Shown here piece after piece: positions 21,787 to 32,129 of a stretch of DNA of 64,000 nucleotides (positions are counted from its first letter, which is position 1; every line of letters starts with the position of its first letter). The position numbers were made by a program, and so were the translations under genes. Source of the stretch: Boothiomyces macroporosus (lineage: Eukaryota > Chytridiomycota > Chytridiomycetes > Rhizophydiales > Terramycetaceae); the NCBI GenBank assembly GCA_027604185.1, contig JADGKB010000003.1, forward strand, positions 186,001-250,000, given 5' to 3'. A model generated the notes under the pieces. The model had not been told where the DNA came from. It did no database searches and worked only from the letters and a program-made list of their open reading frames with translations.

Positions 21787-23095
21787 ATGATGGCCTACAA
21801 AGGTGATGAATTGCTGGAAGAGTTGATAGAGCCGTACGAACATAATGCACCGGAATTGATTGATCTATTGTTATCCCATGGTATTTTTTCCTCATGTCAG
21901 ATATGGAACTAACTCAAATGATGTTAATTTTGTTTCCACTTTACATCCGACCAGCGGATTTAATGGATGTATTATTAGATAAATTTGATACTGTAAAGCA
22001 CTTGAACAATTCTGCTTTGAAACTAAGGTTATTTTAGAGTAATTACAGGATATGCAACGTTATATTACTATGGGCTGACCTTTACTGGAATGACTTTGAT
22101 GACAAGATGCGCTATACTTTGAAATTCTTGTCCAAGAGGATTGCGCTGGATGAAAGCATTCTGGAAATTGCAGCCAGGATGAAGGAGAAGAGCAGACAGC
22201 ATTTGGAGCTCTGTGAATATGATTTTGGATTCCTGGAGAGGACTGCCACCGAGCCATTTACCCCAATTACCCAAGAAATCGTTGGCGGAAAAATGAACTG
22301 GATTGCTGAAATTGACAGTGATGTTATTGCAAGGCAGTTGACCCTGTATGAATGGGAAATATTCATTGCCATCAATGTATTCTATGGTTAACAATAGCCT
22401 CGGGATTTTCTACAGCATCATAGAGGGAAAACAAAGCCTGTTACGGCCCTCACAAGAGCAATCCAGCACTTTAATTTTATTTCATCATTGTAAGCACCAT
22501 TAATTTTAGAGTAAAGACATTAATATTGGTTCAGGAGACTCTAGAAGCCAGGACTCAAGTCCTTTTTAAATTCATCAAAATTGCTAAAAACTTACGTACA
22601 ACTAATAATTTTAATACTCTAATGGCTGTCATGGGAGGCTTGAATCATTCATCAATCACTCGCTTGCACAAAACCCATGAAGCGGCGCGTGCTTATGCAC
22701 TCTACGACGATTTCATCAGCCTACAACGACTAGTGACAGGAAACAATGGATACTTTGCATATAGACAGGCGCTAAACATCAGCAATCTGCCATGTATCCC
22801 ATATATTGGATTATTTTCCAGAGATATTTCAAGAACTTCAGAATTTAAAGATAGAAACCCAAATTTGACAGACTCTATCGATATTACTAACGCAATATCA
22901 ATGGGAGATACACTAGTTAGATTTGAGAGCTTCAAAATAAGGTGCTTTGTTGTTAATCTAGACCTTACAATATCGTGAAAGACAGTCAACTAATTACCAA
23001 TATACTTTCATCTTTAACAATGACAGACGAAGTAATTATTTTTAACATAGATGGCATTGAAACGATCAAAGCATTTAGAACCTAAACTAATTTAA
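21787..23095 (+). CDS. RasGEF-B, short Ras exchange factor (copy 1)
   Basis: 395 residues, seven exons; introns 21881-21900, 22028-22048, 22377-22397, 22490-22509, 22942-22961 and 23032-23050. Nearly the whole protein is domain. A RasGEF_N (REM) segment contains LILFPLYIRPADLMDVLLDK and RICNVILLWADLYWNDF. The Cdc25 catalytic core contains ARQLTLYEWEIFIAIN, AIQHFNFISS, ARTQVLFKFIKIAKNLRTTN, NFNTLMAVMGGLNHSSITRL and LPCIPYIGLFSRDI. It ends with a typical LKRSKHLEPKLI. It lacks the long N-terminal extension of RasGEF-A, so it may be regulated differently or be constitutive. It is convergent with the CCDC6-like gene (43 bp apart). Confidence 0.87.
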
Positions 23096-23138
23096 TTGTA
23101 ATATAACTCTTTTTAAATTTCAAATTATATTAAGAACA

Positions 23139-24168
23139 CTAAGAAAATGGAATTCTACCACTGAGTCTCTTTTGTAATTGAGGTTGAGCAACTTTGGAGC
23201 TTGCAGGTGATTTCAATTCTGGAGCACTAAATGACGGAAATACAAGCAATCTGCCAGGAAACTCCTCCAAATCAAGACCTTTAGCTTTCGCATGATCATA
23301 CAAAGATTTGTACTGAGTAGATGCCTGTGCGGTCCAAGTGTCAACAGTCGATTTGATTTCGCTGATTTTCCCTTTTAGCGCGTCATTCTATATTAAAACG
23401 GAGTACTTCGGCTTTAAGCATTTCTACAACTGTTTGTGAAGGTGGGATGTCAGAGGCTGAAGTAAGTCTGGTTAAACTGATGTTAGCGTGCTAGTACTTT
23501 TCGGTCGAGGTGTATCTGCTCTTCATTTGGTTTGCTTTCAACTCTTCTACTTGCTTTTGTAGCTTATTTACAATGCACTCCTGCTCTTGCTCCAAAGTAA
23601 TTTCCATCTGTACTTTTTCCCTTTGAAGCTGATTCAACTTTTTTTGCAACTGGTTGGTGATTTTTTCTTCTTCTGCTTCAACTTTGACTAGCAACGCCTG
23701 CTTTTCCTTTTGCAGCGTTTCGATTCTTTTCAAGAGCGTGTTTGAAATGAACTCTTCCTCTTCTTCCGCAGAGGTTTGGATTTTCACCATACTCTTTTTC
23801 AATTCCTCATTTTGAGCGCTGCGATTAAACTATTTTACAGTAGTCTCTGATTGCTTTCGTGGATCGAGTGTAATTCTGATTGTGTTTCTCCTAGCGTAAC
23901 TTCGAGCGCGGCAATACGCTGCTGAAGGGCTTCGGTAATTCCGACATCATCACTACTATAAATTCCAAACTACTTTTTGCACTGTAACTCTTTTATTTTC
24001 AACTCAAAATCTTCACGTCGTTCTTTCCTTTGAATTTCATAATCTCTCCAATTTTGCTGAATAGCATCGTTTTCCTGTTTAGCCTAATCTAAGTCTTTAT
24101 TCTACCCGTTCCAAATCTGCAGCCAGCTTTGTATTTACTTCTTCCGCAGAGTTGAGATTGATGGACAT
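23139..24168 (-). CDS. CCDC6-like coiled-coil protein (copy 1)
   Basis: 308 residues, six exons, five introns of 19-22 nt that alternate with short exons. The region EEEEEFISNTLLKRIETLQK followed by QLQREKVQMEITLEQEQECI is a clear match to the DUF2046/CCDC6 core (EEEFISNTL...LEQEQE...VNKL). It ends in a Ser/Pro-containing basic tail (KRLSGRIPFS). Human CCDC6 is a 14-3-3-binding cytoskeletal and DNA-damage checkpoint protein and a fusion partner of RET; a conserved biochemical activity is not known. Start ATG at 24168 follows the frame of a 63-nt first exon. It lies head-to-head with TAM41; if TAM41 used its upstream ATG (24161), the two coding sequences would overlap by 8 bp. Confidence 0.85.
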
Positions 24169-24214
24169 GCGCCAGACTCTTGAAAATTCTTTTACTTTTT
24201 TTGCGGACGGCAAA

Positions 24215-25347
24215 ATGTTATGTAAATTAATATTCAAGAGAAATTTTTCTGTAGCTTCAGACCCTTCATTGATGGAGAAGCTGCAGGGAGTAATCAACGG
24301 CTTCAATGCACCGATTAGATATGCAGTGGCATACGGGTCGGGAGCATATGAACAAAAAGGATACGAGAAAGCTAAAGCCGGCAAAGTATTTTGCTCCTTA
24401 AATTAGGATGTTATGGTCGATTTTATATTTGGAGTTACGCATGCCGAACACTGGCATTCATTGAATTTGAGACAGCATCCGCATCACTACTCTGCACTCA
24501 AACATTTTAAGGAAGGTACAATCGCACATGTGCAAGAGAAATACGGAGCTAGAATTTATTATAACCCGGATATTATAGTGAACGGAGTTGTAATTATTGT
24601 ATAATCATAGCGTATCAAGTATGGAGTTGTCTCAATGCACCATTTGTTACGCGATTTGGAAGAATGGGAGACGCTATATTTGGCTGGACGACTACAAAAG
24701 CCCGTAAAAATCCTAAGAGATGATGCAAAAGTAAAGCTGGCAACAAAGCAGAATCTTGAAAATGCTGTCCGCGTAGCTTTGTTGATGCTGCCAGAAAGAT
24801 TCACAGAAGAGGACTTGTTCTTGAAAATAGCTGGATTATCGTACAGAGGCGATTTCCGTATGCTATTTGGGGAAAATCCTCATAAGGTTTACAATATCGT
24901 GTATGCTCAGATGGATGCCTTTCATGAAAAGTACGTTGACATTATCACCGAGCTACCAAATGTAAATTATTTGGCCGATGGGTCTTTGGAGGTTATTTTC
25001 GTTAATCTTAGCAGGACATGTCCATAAAACTCAGAGGAAATCTCATTCAGAAACTGCCAAAGAATTTTCAAACATTACTTCAGCATCACTATTTATGGTC
25101 TATTTCTAAAGCTGGCGGTAAGAGTGTAAACAGAGAAGAGCCTTTCTATTCACAAGGCATTGCCGATTCGCCTTATGTGTCCAACTGCGTCGCAAAAAGT
25201 AACTTGAATTCTAATCTAGCTGTTCGCGATATAGTAGGACAACCCGCCATCACTCAAAGTATAAAAGGTATCTTCACTGCCGGTCTATCGAGAACATTCA
25301 AATATTCAATGGAGAAATTTAACAAGAAGCTAGGTGCCCAAAAATAA
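24215..25347 (+). CDS. TAM41: Mitochondrial CDP-diacylglycerol synthase TAM41 (copy 1)
   Basis: 356 residues, four exons; introns 24386-24406, 24590-24610 and 24992-25011. Family motifs: IRYAVAYGSGAYEQKGY (nucleotidyltransferase GSG), the spliced KDVMVDFIFGVTHAEHWHS, LRQHPHHYSALKHFKEG and KYGARIYYNPDI. The end is ITQSIKGIFTAGLSRTFKYS. It makes CDP-diacylglycerol on the matrix face of the inner mitochondrial membrane for cardiolipin synthesis. I prefer the ATG at 24215 because MLCKLIFKRNFSV looks like a mitochondrial presequence. Upstream in-frame ATGs (24161 and 24167) would overlap the CCDC6-like start. Confidence 0.93.
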
Positions 25348-25381
25348 ATTACGTCACGCAAATCTTTTGTATAATTTCATT

Positions 25382-26460
25382 ATGAATTTAGACTACTACA
25401 AGATTCTTAATCTCAAGAGAGACTGTGAAGATGCGGAAATTAAAGCTGCGTACAGGAAGCTCTCATTAAAGGTTGAATTTCAACTGACGTAGTTTCATCC
25501 AGAGAGAAACAGCGCTCCAGGCACGAAACAGATCTTTATGAACATTGCTGAGGCTTACGATGTACTTTCTAATGGTAGCTTCTACTAATGCAGTTCAAAG
25601 AAAAGCTATTTACGACCAGTACGGAACAAAAGGTTTAAAAAACGGGGTTCCAGAAAGAGAAGGTTACTATCACTAATTCAGAATTTGAAGGTAGTATGCA
25701 AGGATATGAATTTCATGGCGACCCAGAAAAAGTATTCAATGAATTCTTTGGAACCAAAAATCCATTCGCCGATTTCTTTGTTGGGCAAGTAGACTCCAGC
25801 AATACGGCCACTTTTGGAAAGAAATTTAATGGTTTACACGGGCTTGCTTCCAACAATTCTATTTTTGCTCCTACGCAAGATCCAACGTTGGAGTTTGATA
25901 TTAATCTGACTCTGGAAGAGTTATACACTGGGGCTTTAAAGAAGATCAAAATATCGAGAAAAGTACAGCAATACTGATGTAGTTATTGAATGATGATGGA
26001 ATGACAACCAGCGTCAAGGAAAAAATATTGACAGTCGAAATCTCGTCTGGATGGAGAGCAGGTACCAAAATCATTTTCCCAAAGGAGGGAGATCAAGGAC
26101 CAAACAAGATTCCATCCGATGTTGCATTTATTGTAAAGGAGACCAAACATGACAGATTTACACGAAAAGGAGACGACTTGATATTTGTTGCTGAAATCCC
26201 ACTCGTCAATGCTTTAATTGGCCACCATGTAGAAGTGCTCACTCTCGATGAGCGTATTTTACGCATCCCTGTCAACGAAACAATCAAGTAATCATCTTTA
26301 ATATAGCTTGGAAACGGTAAAAACAGTCAGAGGCGAGGGAATGCCAAATTCTAAAACTAAAAAGAAGGGCGATTTGATCATAAAGTTCAAACCAACATTC
26401 CCAAAGTCTTTAACCGATCAACAAAAGGCGCTATTGAAAAATACCTTTAATATGAAGTAA
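25382..26460 (+). CDS. DNAJB13: DNAJB13-type axonemal J-domain protein (copy 1)
   Basis: 326 residues, six exons; introns 25472-25492, 25575-25593, 25663-25681, 25963-25982 and 26288-26306. The J domain (NLDYYKILNLKRDCEDAEIK, AYRKLSLKFHPERNS) has HPE instead of the Hsp70-activating HPD, as expected because DNAJB13 orthologues have lost HPD. Next come GYEFHGDPEKVFNEFFGTKN and two DnaJ C-terminal beta domains (LEELYTGALKKIKISRK, GWRAGTKIIFPKEGDQGPN, LDERILRIPVNETI). DNAJB13/RSP16 is a radial-spoke protein of motile cilia, so this is the main evidence for a flagellated stage. It starts 34 bp after TAM41. Confidence 0.92.
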
Positions 26461-26645
26461 ACTCGATTGAAACTGTTTAATTTTTAACGTTGTTTTCGCT
26501 AATGTTATAACTGCGTTCCCATATCGTAATGAGATGATTCGAATAATCAAAGCCAACATTAATTCAATGTTTAGCAAAAGTCAATAGCAGACGGCATTTG
26601 TTTTGTTTTTAATTTGTAAACAATTAATTTGACACTTGACAGGAG

Positions 26646-27813
26646 ATGGCAAAGAAAGGCAAAAAAGGAGGAAAGAGAGGAAAGTCTAGGAAGGGAAAGG
26701 AAGCGCCTATTCCCGCAAGCAAAGCAAATGAATTCATGACCGCCATAAAGTAATCTTGATTTAATTGCAGAATCGAAGCGTGCAAACTAAGCATGGCCAA
26801 CTACAGACACCAGTACATGAAAATGTAACTTTAAGTAATATAGCAAAGAAGAAATGAGGATATCAAAAGAAATATTTACCAAACTGGAAGATAAACAGTT
26901 CAGGGATATCAAAGATGTGCTAAACGATATTGACGGTGCAGAGACGAAAACAAAAGAAATGGGGAAACTGGATTTAAGAATGCAAAAAGAGATGGCTTTG
27001 CAATTGGAAAACGAATCTAAACAGCAGCAATTAAGAGTGAAAGGTGACTATGTTTAACAAAGACCTTCAAGATGTAATTGACAGGTTAGAACGAGAATTA
27101 GACACGAAAGCCGATGATTTGAACGGACTAGCAGAATTCAGGACTAAAACCGATCAGCAATTGAATGAAATTCTTCAAGGATGGAAGGATAAAAAGGCAG
27201 CAGCAGAACGAGACCACGAAGTTGCAATGAATAAGCTAGTAGCGAGGCATGCCACATGTGTGCAAAACAACAATATCAGGGCCGAAAGGATAATTAACGC
27301 AGCAGAAGGAGTAGCCAGTGGAGTAATTTATTTTGACATTAGAAAGAATTGGAAAGAATGCCTGATGCAGCATTAGAGGAAGAGCGGCTTCATCGAAGAC
27401 TAAAGGACCAAATATCACTGTTAAAGTCTGACTTGAAGAAGCTTAAAGAAATGGTCTTTCAGTTAGAACAAAAGAACATGGAGCTGATCAAGTGTAATCT
27501 ATCGATAGACTATGATTTGAAATACCTTCAGGAACCGGTAGAACAAGACATTGGCGATTCGAATTTATCCCAAGCACTACCAGGGCTACCTCCTTTGAAA
27601 GAAGATTTTGCAAAGAGATATCGAACTGTCAAAGTGAATGTTGCCAACCACGCGGAAACCGCCAAAGAAATCGTGGTCCTAGAGATGGCAAAGAGGAAAA
27701 AGGAAAACGTTGGGTTGATCGGAGACAAAGTACCCCTAAATCCTAGCACCGAGATGGGCCCAACGAGGTTCTACTCTCCACTAGTAAAGCTAACACCATT
27801 AAAACCAAAATAG
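26646..27813 (+). CDS. Coiled-coil protein, possibly axonemal (copy 1)
   Basis: 362 residues, five exons; introns 26750-26770, 26825-26843, 27044-27062 and 27323-27342. The N-terminus is a dense Lys/Gly/Arg stretch (MAKKGKKGGKRGKSRKGKEA), then about 250 residues of heptad-rich helix, then a Pro-containing tail. A basic Lys/Gly head followed by coiled coils is common in basal-body and dynein-regulatory-type proteins (CCDC83/BBOF1-like families), and the neighbour is DNAJB13. The flagellar role is therefore inferred from context and architecture only; no diagnostic motif was recognised. Confidence 0.65.
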
Positions 27814-27886
27814 GATATACGTTTAAATTTATTTAAAAAAGGATATACACTGTCCAACATTTACATTCTATCTAATATACACTAGC

Positions 27887-28378
27887 TTAAAATAGCTGGA
27901 ACAAGTGCTTTAGAATATTTCGTTTTTCACATTTCTGTTCATAGATTTCTTCTTCTTCTTCTTTGTCAAAGACTGACTTGCGCTCTTGCGCGGATAGCTG
28001 CTCGTGGATGGAAAGCATCTGGAATTCGAATCTAGTTTCTCTGAATTGCATTTTGACTTTGTGGGGCACCTGCCATCCTTTTATACTTTTTCCTGTTTCC
28101 GGTGACACATCGATGCATTTTTCCACTCATTATTCCGAGATTTGTCCGGTCGGGTTTGAGTGATATCCGACGATTGATAAAATTGAGCGGAAAAAGACTG
28201 CATAAAATTACCAGGAACAGAAAAGAATCATTATCTGTTACTAGAGCATAAATTCTCATGATTTGTGTCAGTGACGCTCATTCTTGGCATGGAAGCTGCT
28301 GGAACTTTGCCATTGTTTTTGTGGAAGAATCTGATTGGTCACAATTTCCCTCATCAAATCCAGGACTAATTGCGCCAT
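27887..28378 (-). CDS. Unrecognised small protein, tentative exon structure (copy 1)
   Basis: If introns of 35, 14 and 17 nt are removed, a 141-residue protein results: MAQLVLDLMREIVTNQ at the start, SAQFYQSSDITQTRPDK in the middle, and VPHKVKMQFRETRFEF and an acidic, coiled-coil-like end (FDKEEEEEIYEQKCEKRN) at the C-terminus. The last exon (27887-28110) is convincing, the upstream joins much less so: the proposed intron sizes fall outside the local 18-26 nt range. No family recognised. Confidence 0.35.
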
Positions 28379-28599
28379 ACACCACAAGGCCGATAAACTA
28401 AATGTGATGGCGAAATAATGGTGACAACTGATCAGTATAGTATTAGATGGCGAAATAATCTTTAATATTGCGCAAGCAACTTTTTCTTCCAAAACGCTTG
28501 AATTGAAGAATAGTGTAAACTACTGTCGCCGCTCACTTGCGTGTCAAAATACGCTCCATCGAAAGCCTTGTCAACAGTAATTCAAATGGCAGAGTACTT

Positions 28600-28896
28600 T
28601 TATTTAAAATATTCAGCACAGGCTTCTATGGTATCTAAAAAGTGTAATAACTATTTACAACATGCTTTACAGGAAAAAGATTAGGACGAACTGGCCCTCG
28701 CTTGATGTTTTGCTTTCGATTTTTGTAGTATCTTTCCAATACTCGTTCGCGGGCAGCTGCTACTTCTTCGTAAATTTCATCAATGCTTCGTTGTTTCATG
28801 GTGTTCATTTCGCCTGTTTGCTTTTAGGCACTGAGTGCGAGGAAATCTTTTGCTATTTAACTGCCGCCCCAAGTCACCTGACTCGTATTCATGCAT
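28600..28896 (-). CDS. 77-residue protein in four exons (copy 1)
   Basis: Too fragmented to appear as one ORF. Removing introns of 25, 18 and 20 nt from 28896 to 28600 joins MHEYESAKDFLALS, EMNTMKQRSIDEIYEEVAAA, RERVLERYYKNRKQNIKRG and PVRPNLFPLLHFLDTIEACA into a single 77-codon frame ending in TAA, with total length divisible by three. It is helical and basic in the middle; no family is recognised. All three splice sites follow the GT...AG rule of the neighbours. The coherent frame across four exons supports a real microgene. Confidence 0.55.
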
Positions 28897-29117
28897 AGCA
28901 GCCACCCTAGAGCCTTTTTGGTTCCATTCCGTTCCAGCGCATGATCACTGTTTTATGTGATAAGAACAACTTTTTTTAATTTATCGGAAATAAGAGACGA
29001 GGGTGGTGTGATTCCCGTAATTCCTCTTGTCACCTTTTTATTTCTGGTTACTTGATCCATAAATGGAAGTGCATATGATATTTTATTCAATATTAATATT
29101 TGATTCAGCCCATTGAT

Positions 29118-29164
29118 TCATCGTTCATACGGCCCTTTCCCTCCATACTTGGATATCAAGAATA
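29118..29164 (-). pseudogene. Truncated 3' fragment of moaC at the duplication junction
   Basis: Carries only the last codons of MoaC (LISKYGGKGPYER and the TGA) before the sequence switches at 29165 to the region upstream of STT3. The complete gene is at 50736-51341. This fragment cannot be functional and marks copy 1 as the copy cut at its right end. Confidence 0.95.
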
Positions 29165-29191
29165 CAGAATTTCGCAATCTGCTTTTTGCAC

Positions 29192-31505
29192 ATGATCTCG
29201 AAAAGCACCAAAGGTAAGTAGTCAATATCACCACCATCAAGAGCAAATCTAACGATAGAGTCGCTTTCCGCTTCATTGAGGATACTCATTCTCGCTTTGA
29301 TTTCAATTCTCGCATGTTCCAGTCGTTTGTTTTCTGTGTTGCGTTTTGAATCTATTATTCATGAATTTGACCCGTGGTTTAACTACCGCACAACTATTCA
29401 GTTAGTAGAAAATGGATTTTATGATTTTGCAAATTGGTTTGATGAATTATCGTGGTACCCACTAGGAAGGGTTGTGGGTGGAACTGTTTACCCAGGTATT
29501 ATGGTTACAGCGGGCTTATTTCACTGGATTGTAAACAATCTCAACTTTCCAGTTCATATCAGGGAAGTTTGTGTCTTTTTAGCACCAGTTTTTTCAGCCT
29601 TTACAGCAATTGCAACTTATCTGTTGACAAAAGAACTCAAGAACTCTTCTGCTGGTTTGTTTGCTGCCGCATTTATTGGTATTGCTCCAGGATATATTTC
29701 CAGATCAGTTGCAGGGTCCTACGATAACGAAGGGATTGCAATTTTCTTGCTGGTGTTTACTTTCTATTTATGGATCAAAGCATTGAAAGTTGGATCTGCA
29801 TTTTATGGAACCTTGACTGCCTTGTTTTACTTTTATATGGTTTCAGCATGGGGTGGTTACGTTTTCATCATCAACTTGATTCCACTTCATGCCTTTTGCT
29901 TGATCTTGATGGGAAGATTTTCAACCAGATTATACATTTCATACTCCACTTTCTATGTGACTGGAACTCTTGCCTCCATGACCATTCCTTTTGTCGGATT
30001 CCAGCCATTGAGAACTAGTGAACACATGGCTGCATTTGGTAATCCTTGCTTTTATTATAGGTGTCTTTGGATTGTTGCAAATTTTAGCATTCTGTGAAAT
30101 GCTTAGAAGCCACTTGTCTGCTAATGAATTTAAATCCTTGTTCCAAGTATTCATTGTAACCGTCGCAGTTGGTGGTCTTGCAGGAATTGTTGGATTGACA
30201 TATGCTGGACTCATTGCCCCATTCACTGGTCGTTTCTATTCATTGTGGGATACCGGCTATGCAAAAATTCACATTCCTATCATTGCATCTGTTTCTGAAC
30301 ATCAGCCTACTGCTTGGCCATCATTCTTCTTTGACTTGCAACTTTTGGTTGCTGTGTTCCCAGCTGGTTTATACTTTTGCTTCAAGGAATTGAAAGACGA
30401 GCATGTGTTTGTTTTGGTTTATGGATTGTTTGCTTCCTACTTTGCAGGTGTTATGGTCCGATTGATGCTTACCTTAACCCCAATTGTTTGTGTTGCGGCT
30501 GCAATTGCTTTTACAACACTATTTGATACTTACTTTGCTGATAATTCTGCAATCGCAGTGAACGAGGATGAGATTCCAAAGGAAGATGCAAAGGAAACAG
30601 AACCTAAAACCCCTGCTAAAAAGGGCAAGAAAGAAGAAAAGAAGGCAGTAAAGGAAAAGGAAGAACCATATGGATTGAAGATTTCTTCTTTGCGTCTGGT
30701 TCTCGTTGTTCCATTCTTTGTAGTCTTGGCAATGTTTGCATGGCACTGTACCTATGTCACTTCCAGTGCATACTCTTCTCCGTCTGTAGTTTTGGCATCC
30801 ACCAACAGAGATGGATCTATGCATATTATTGACGATTTCCGTGAAGCATACTTTTGGTTAAGACAGAATGTAAGAAATTAGATTTAACCACAGACTGATG
30901 AAAAAGCAAAGATTGCTTCCTGGTGGGATTATGGATACCAAATCACAGGAATGTCTAACCGTACTACTCTGGTTGATAACAACACCTGGAATAACACTCA
31001 TATTGCAACGGTTGGTAAAATCATGTCGTGTTCAGAAGAGGTTTCATATGAAGTAATGCAAAAACTTGATGTCGATTACCTTTTAGTGATTTTCGGAGGG
31101 TTAATTGGATATTCTGGAGACGATATCAACAAATTCTTGTGGATGATTAGAATTGGAGAAGGTGTTTACCCTAATGATATTTCTGAACGAAAATTCTTTA
31201 ATGAAAGAGGTGAATACGCTGTTGGAGCTACAGCAACCAAGACTATGAAGGATTCGTTGATGTACAAAATGACATACTACAGATTTGCAGAGTTATTTGG
31301 AGGCCGAGGAGCTAGGGACAACGTCAGAGGGCAAGAAATTCCTTCTACTCCAATCAAGCTTTCTACCATCGAAGAGGCATATACTACTGAAAATATGATT
31401 GTCCGTATATATCAAGTCAAGAAACCAGATAACATCGGAAGACCTTTATCGGTCGCTTCCAGCTTTGGTAAAAAGAGAAAGCGAAAGGCTAATCGTTCAC
31501 AATAA
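29192..31505 (+). CDS. STT3: STT3 oligosaccharyltransferase subunit (copy 2)
   Basis: Translation identical to the first copy, with the same three introns. The difference is upstream: only 27 bp of the original 5' flank is kept. Beyond that lie the truncated moaC 3' end (29118-29164) and the 221-bp spacer behind it, so this copy has lost the native promoter region shared with ECM4. If it is expressed, it must use new upstream sequence. Confidence 0.93.
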
Positions 31506-31549
31506 AATATTTGTCTGAGCATTTTTCAATTTGATTTTTTTGAAAAGCA

Positions 31550-32073
31550 ATGCACGATTCAACAGTGAAAGGAATTGAATTTGCAACCAAATCAGCCGGA
31601 AAGGATCTCCGCATTTTAATTGGTAACTCTTTAGTTAAAAAGTTCACACTCGCTGGAATTCTCCAATTGTCAATCGACTCGTTGAAGGAGCAAAGCAAAC
31701 CTTGCTGGAAAGCGGTGTCTTGGCAGAAAATATCGTGCTGCACAATGTTCCTGGAGCATATGAGCTTCCGTTCGCCACTCAGAAGCTCTTGAAGGCAAGC
31801 GCTGGTTCAACCAAACCATTTGATGCAGCAATCTCAATTGGAGTTTTAATTAAAGGATCAACTATGCACTTTGAATACATTGCCGATGCAACTTCTCAAG
31901 GGCTAATGAGAGTTGGTTTGGATCTTGGAATCCCAGTTATATTTGGTGTTTTGACTTGTCTTAATGAAGACCAAGCATTTGTCCGTGCTGGCGACTCTTC
32001 AAGAGGTTCAAATGCCCACAACCATGGAATTGATTGGGCCCATACCGCAATTGAAATGGCAACTTTGGGTTAG
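31550..32073 (+). CDS. RIB4: Lumazine synthase (copy 2)
   Basis: Same sequence and same 20-nt intron (31623-31642) as the first copy; lies upstream of the divergent patch. Riboflavin pathway enzyme, expected to be fully functional. Confidence 0.93.
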
Positions 32074-32129
32074 ATTTCCGCCCATTGTTCCCACATAATA
32101 AAAACTGGAATATTTTTCAAACCTGGTTT

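Noticed and set aside
28405..28462. Short direct repeat (ATTATTTCGCCATC on the minus strand occurs twice)
   Set aside because: Only 14 bp, lies in a non-coding spacer or first exon of an uncertain gene, and has no features of a mobile element.
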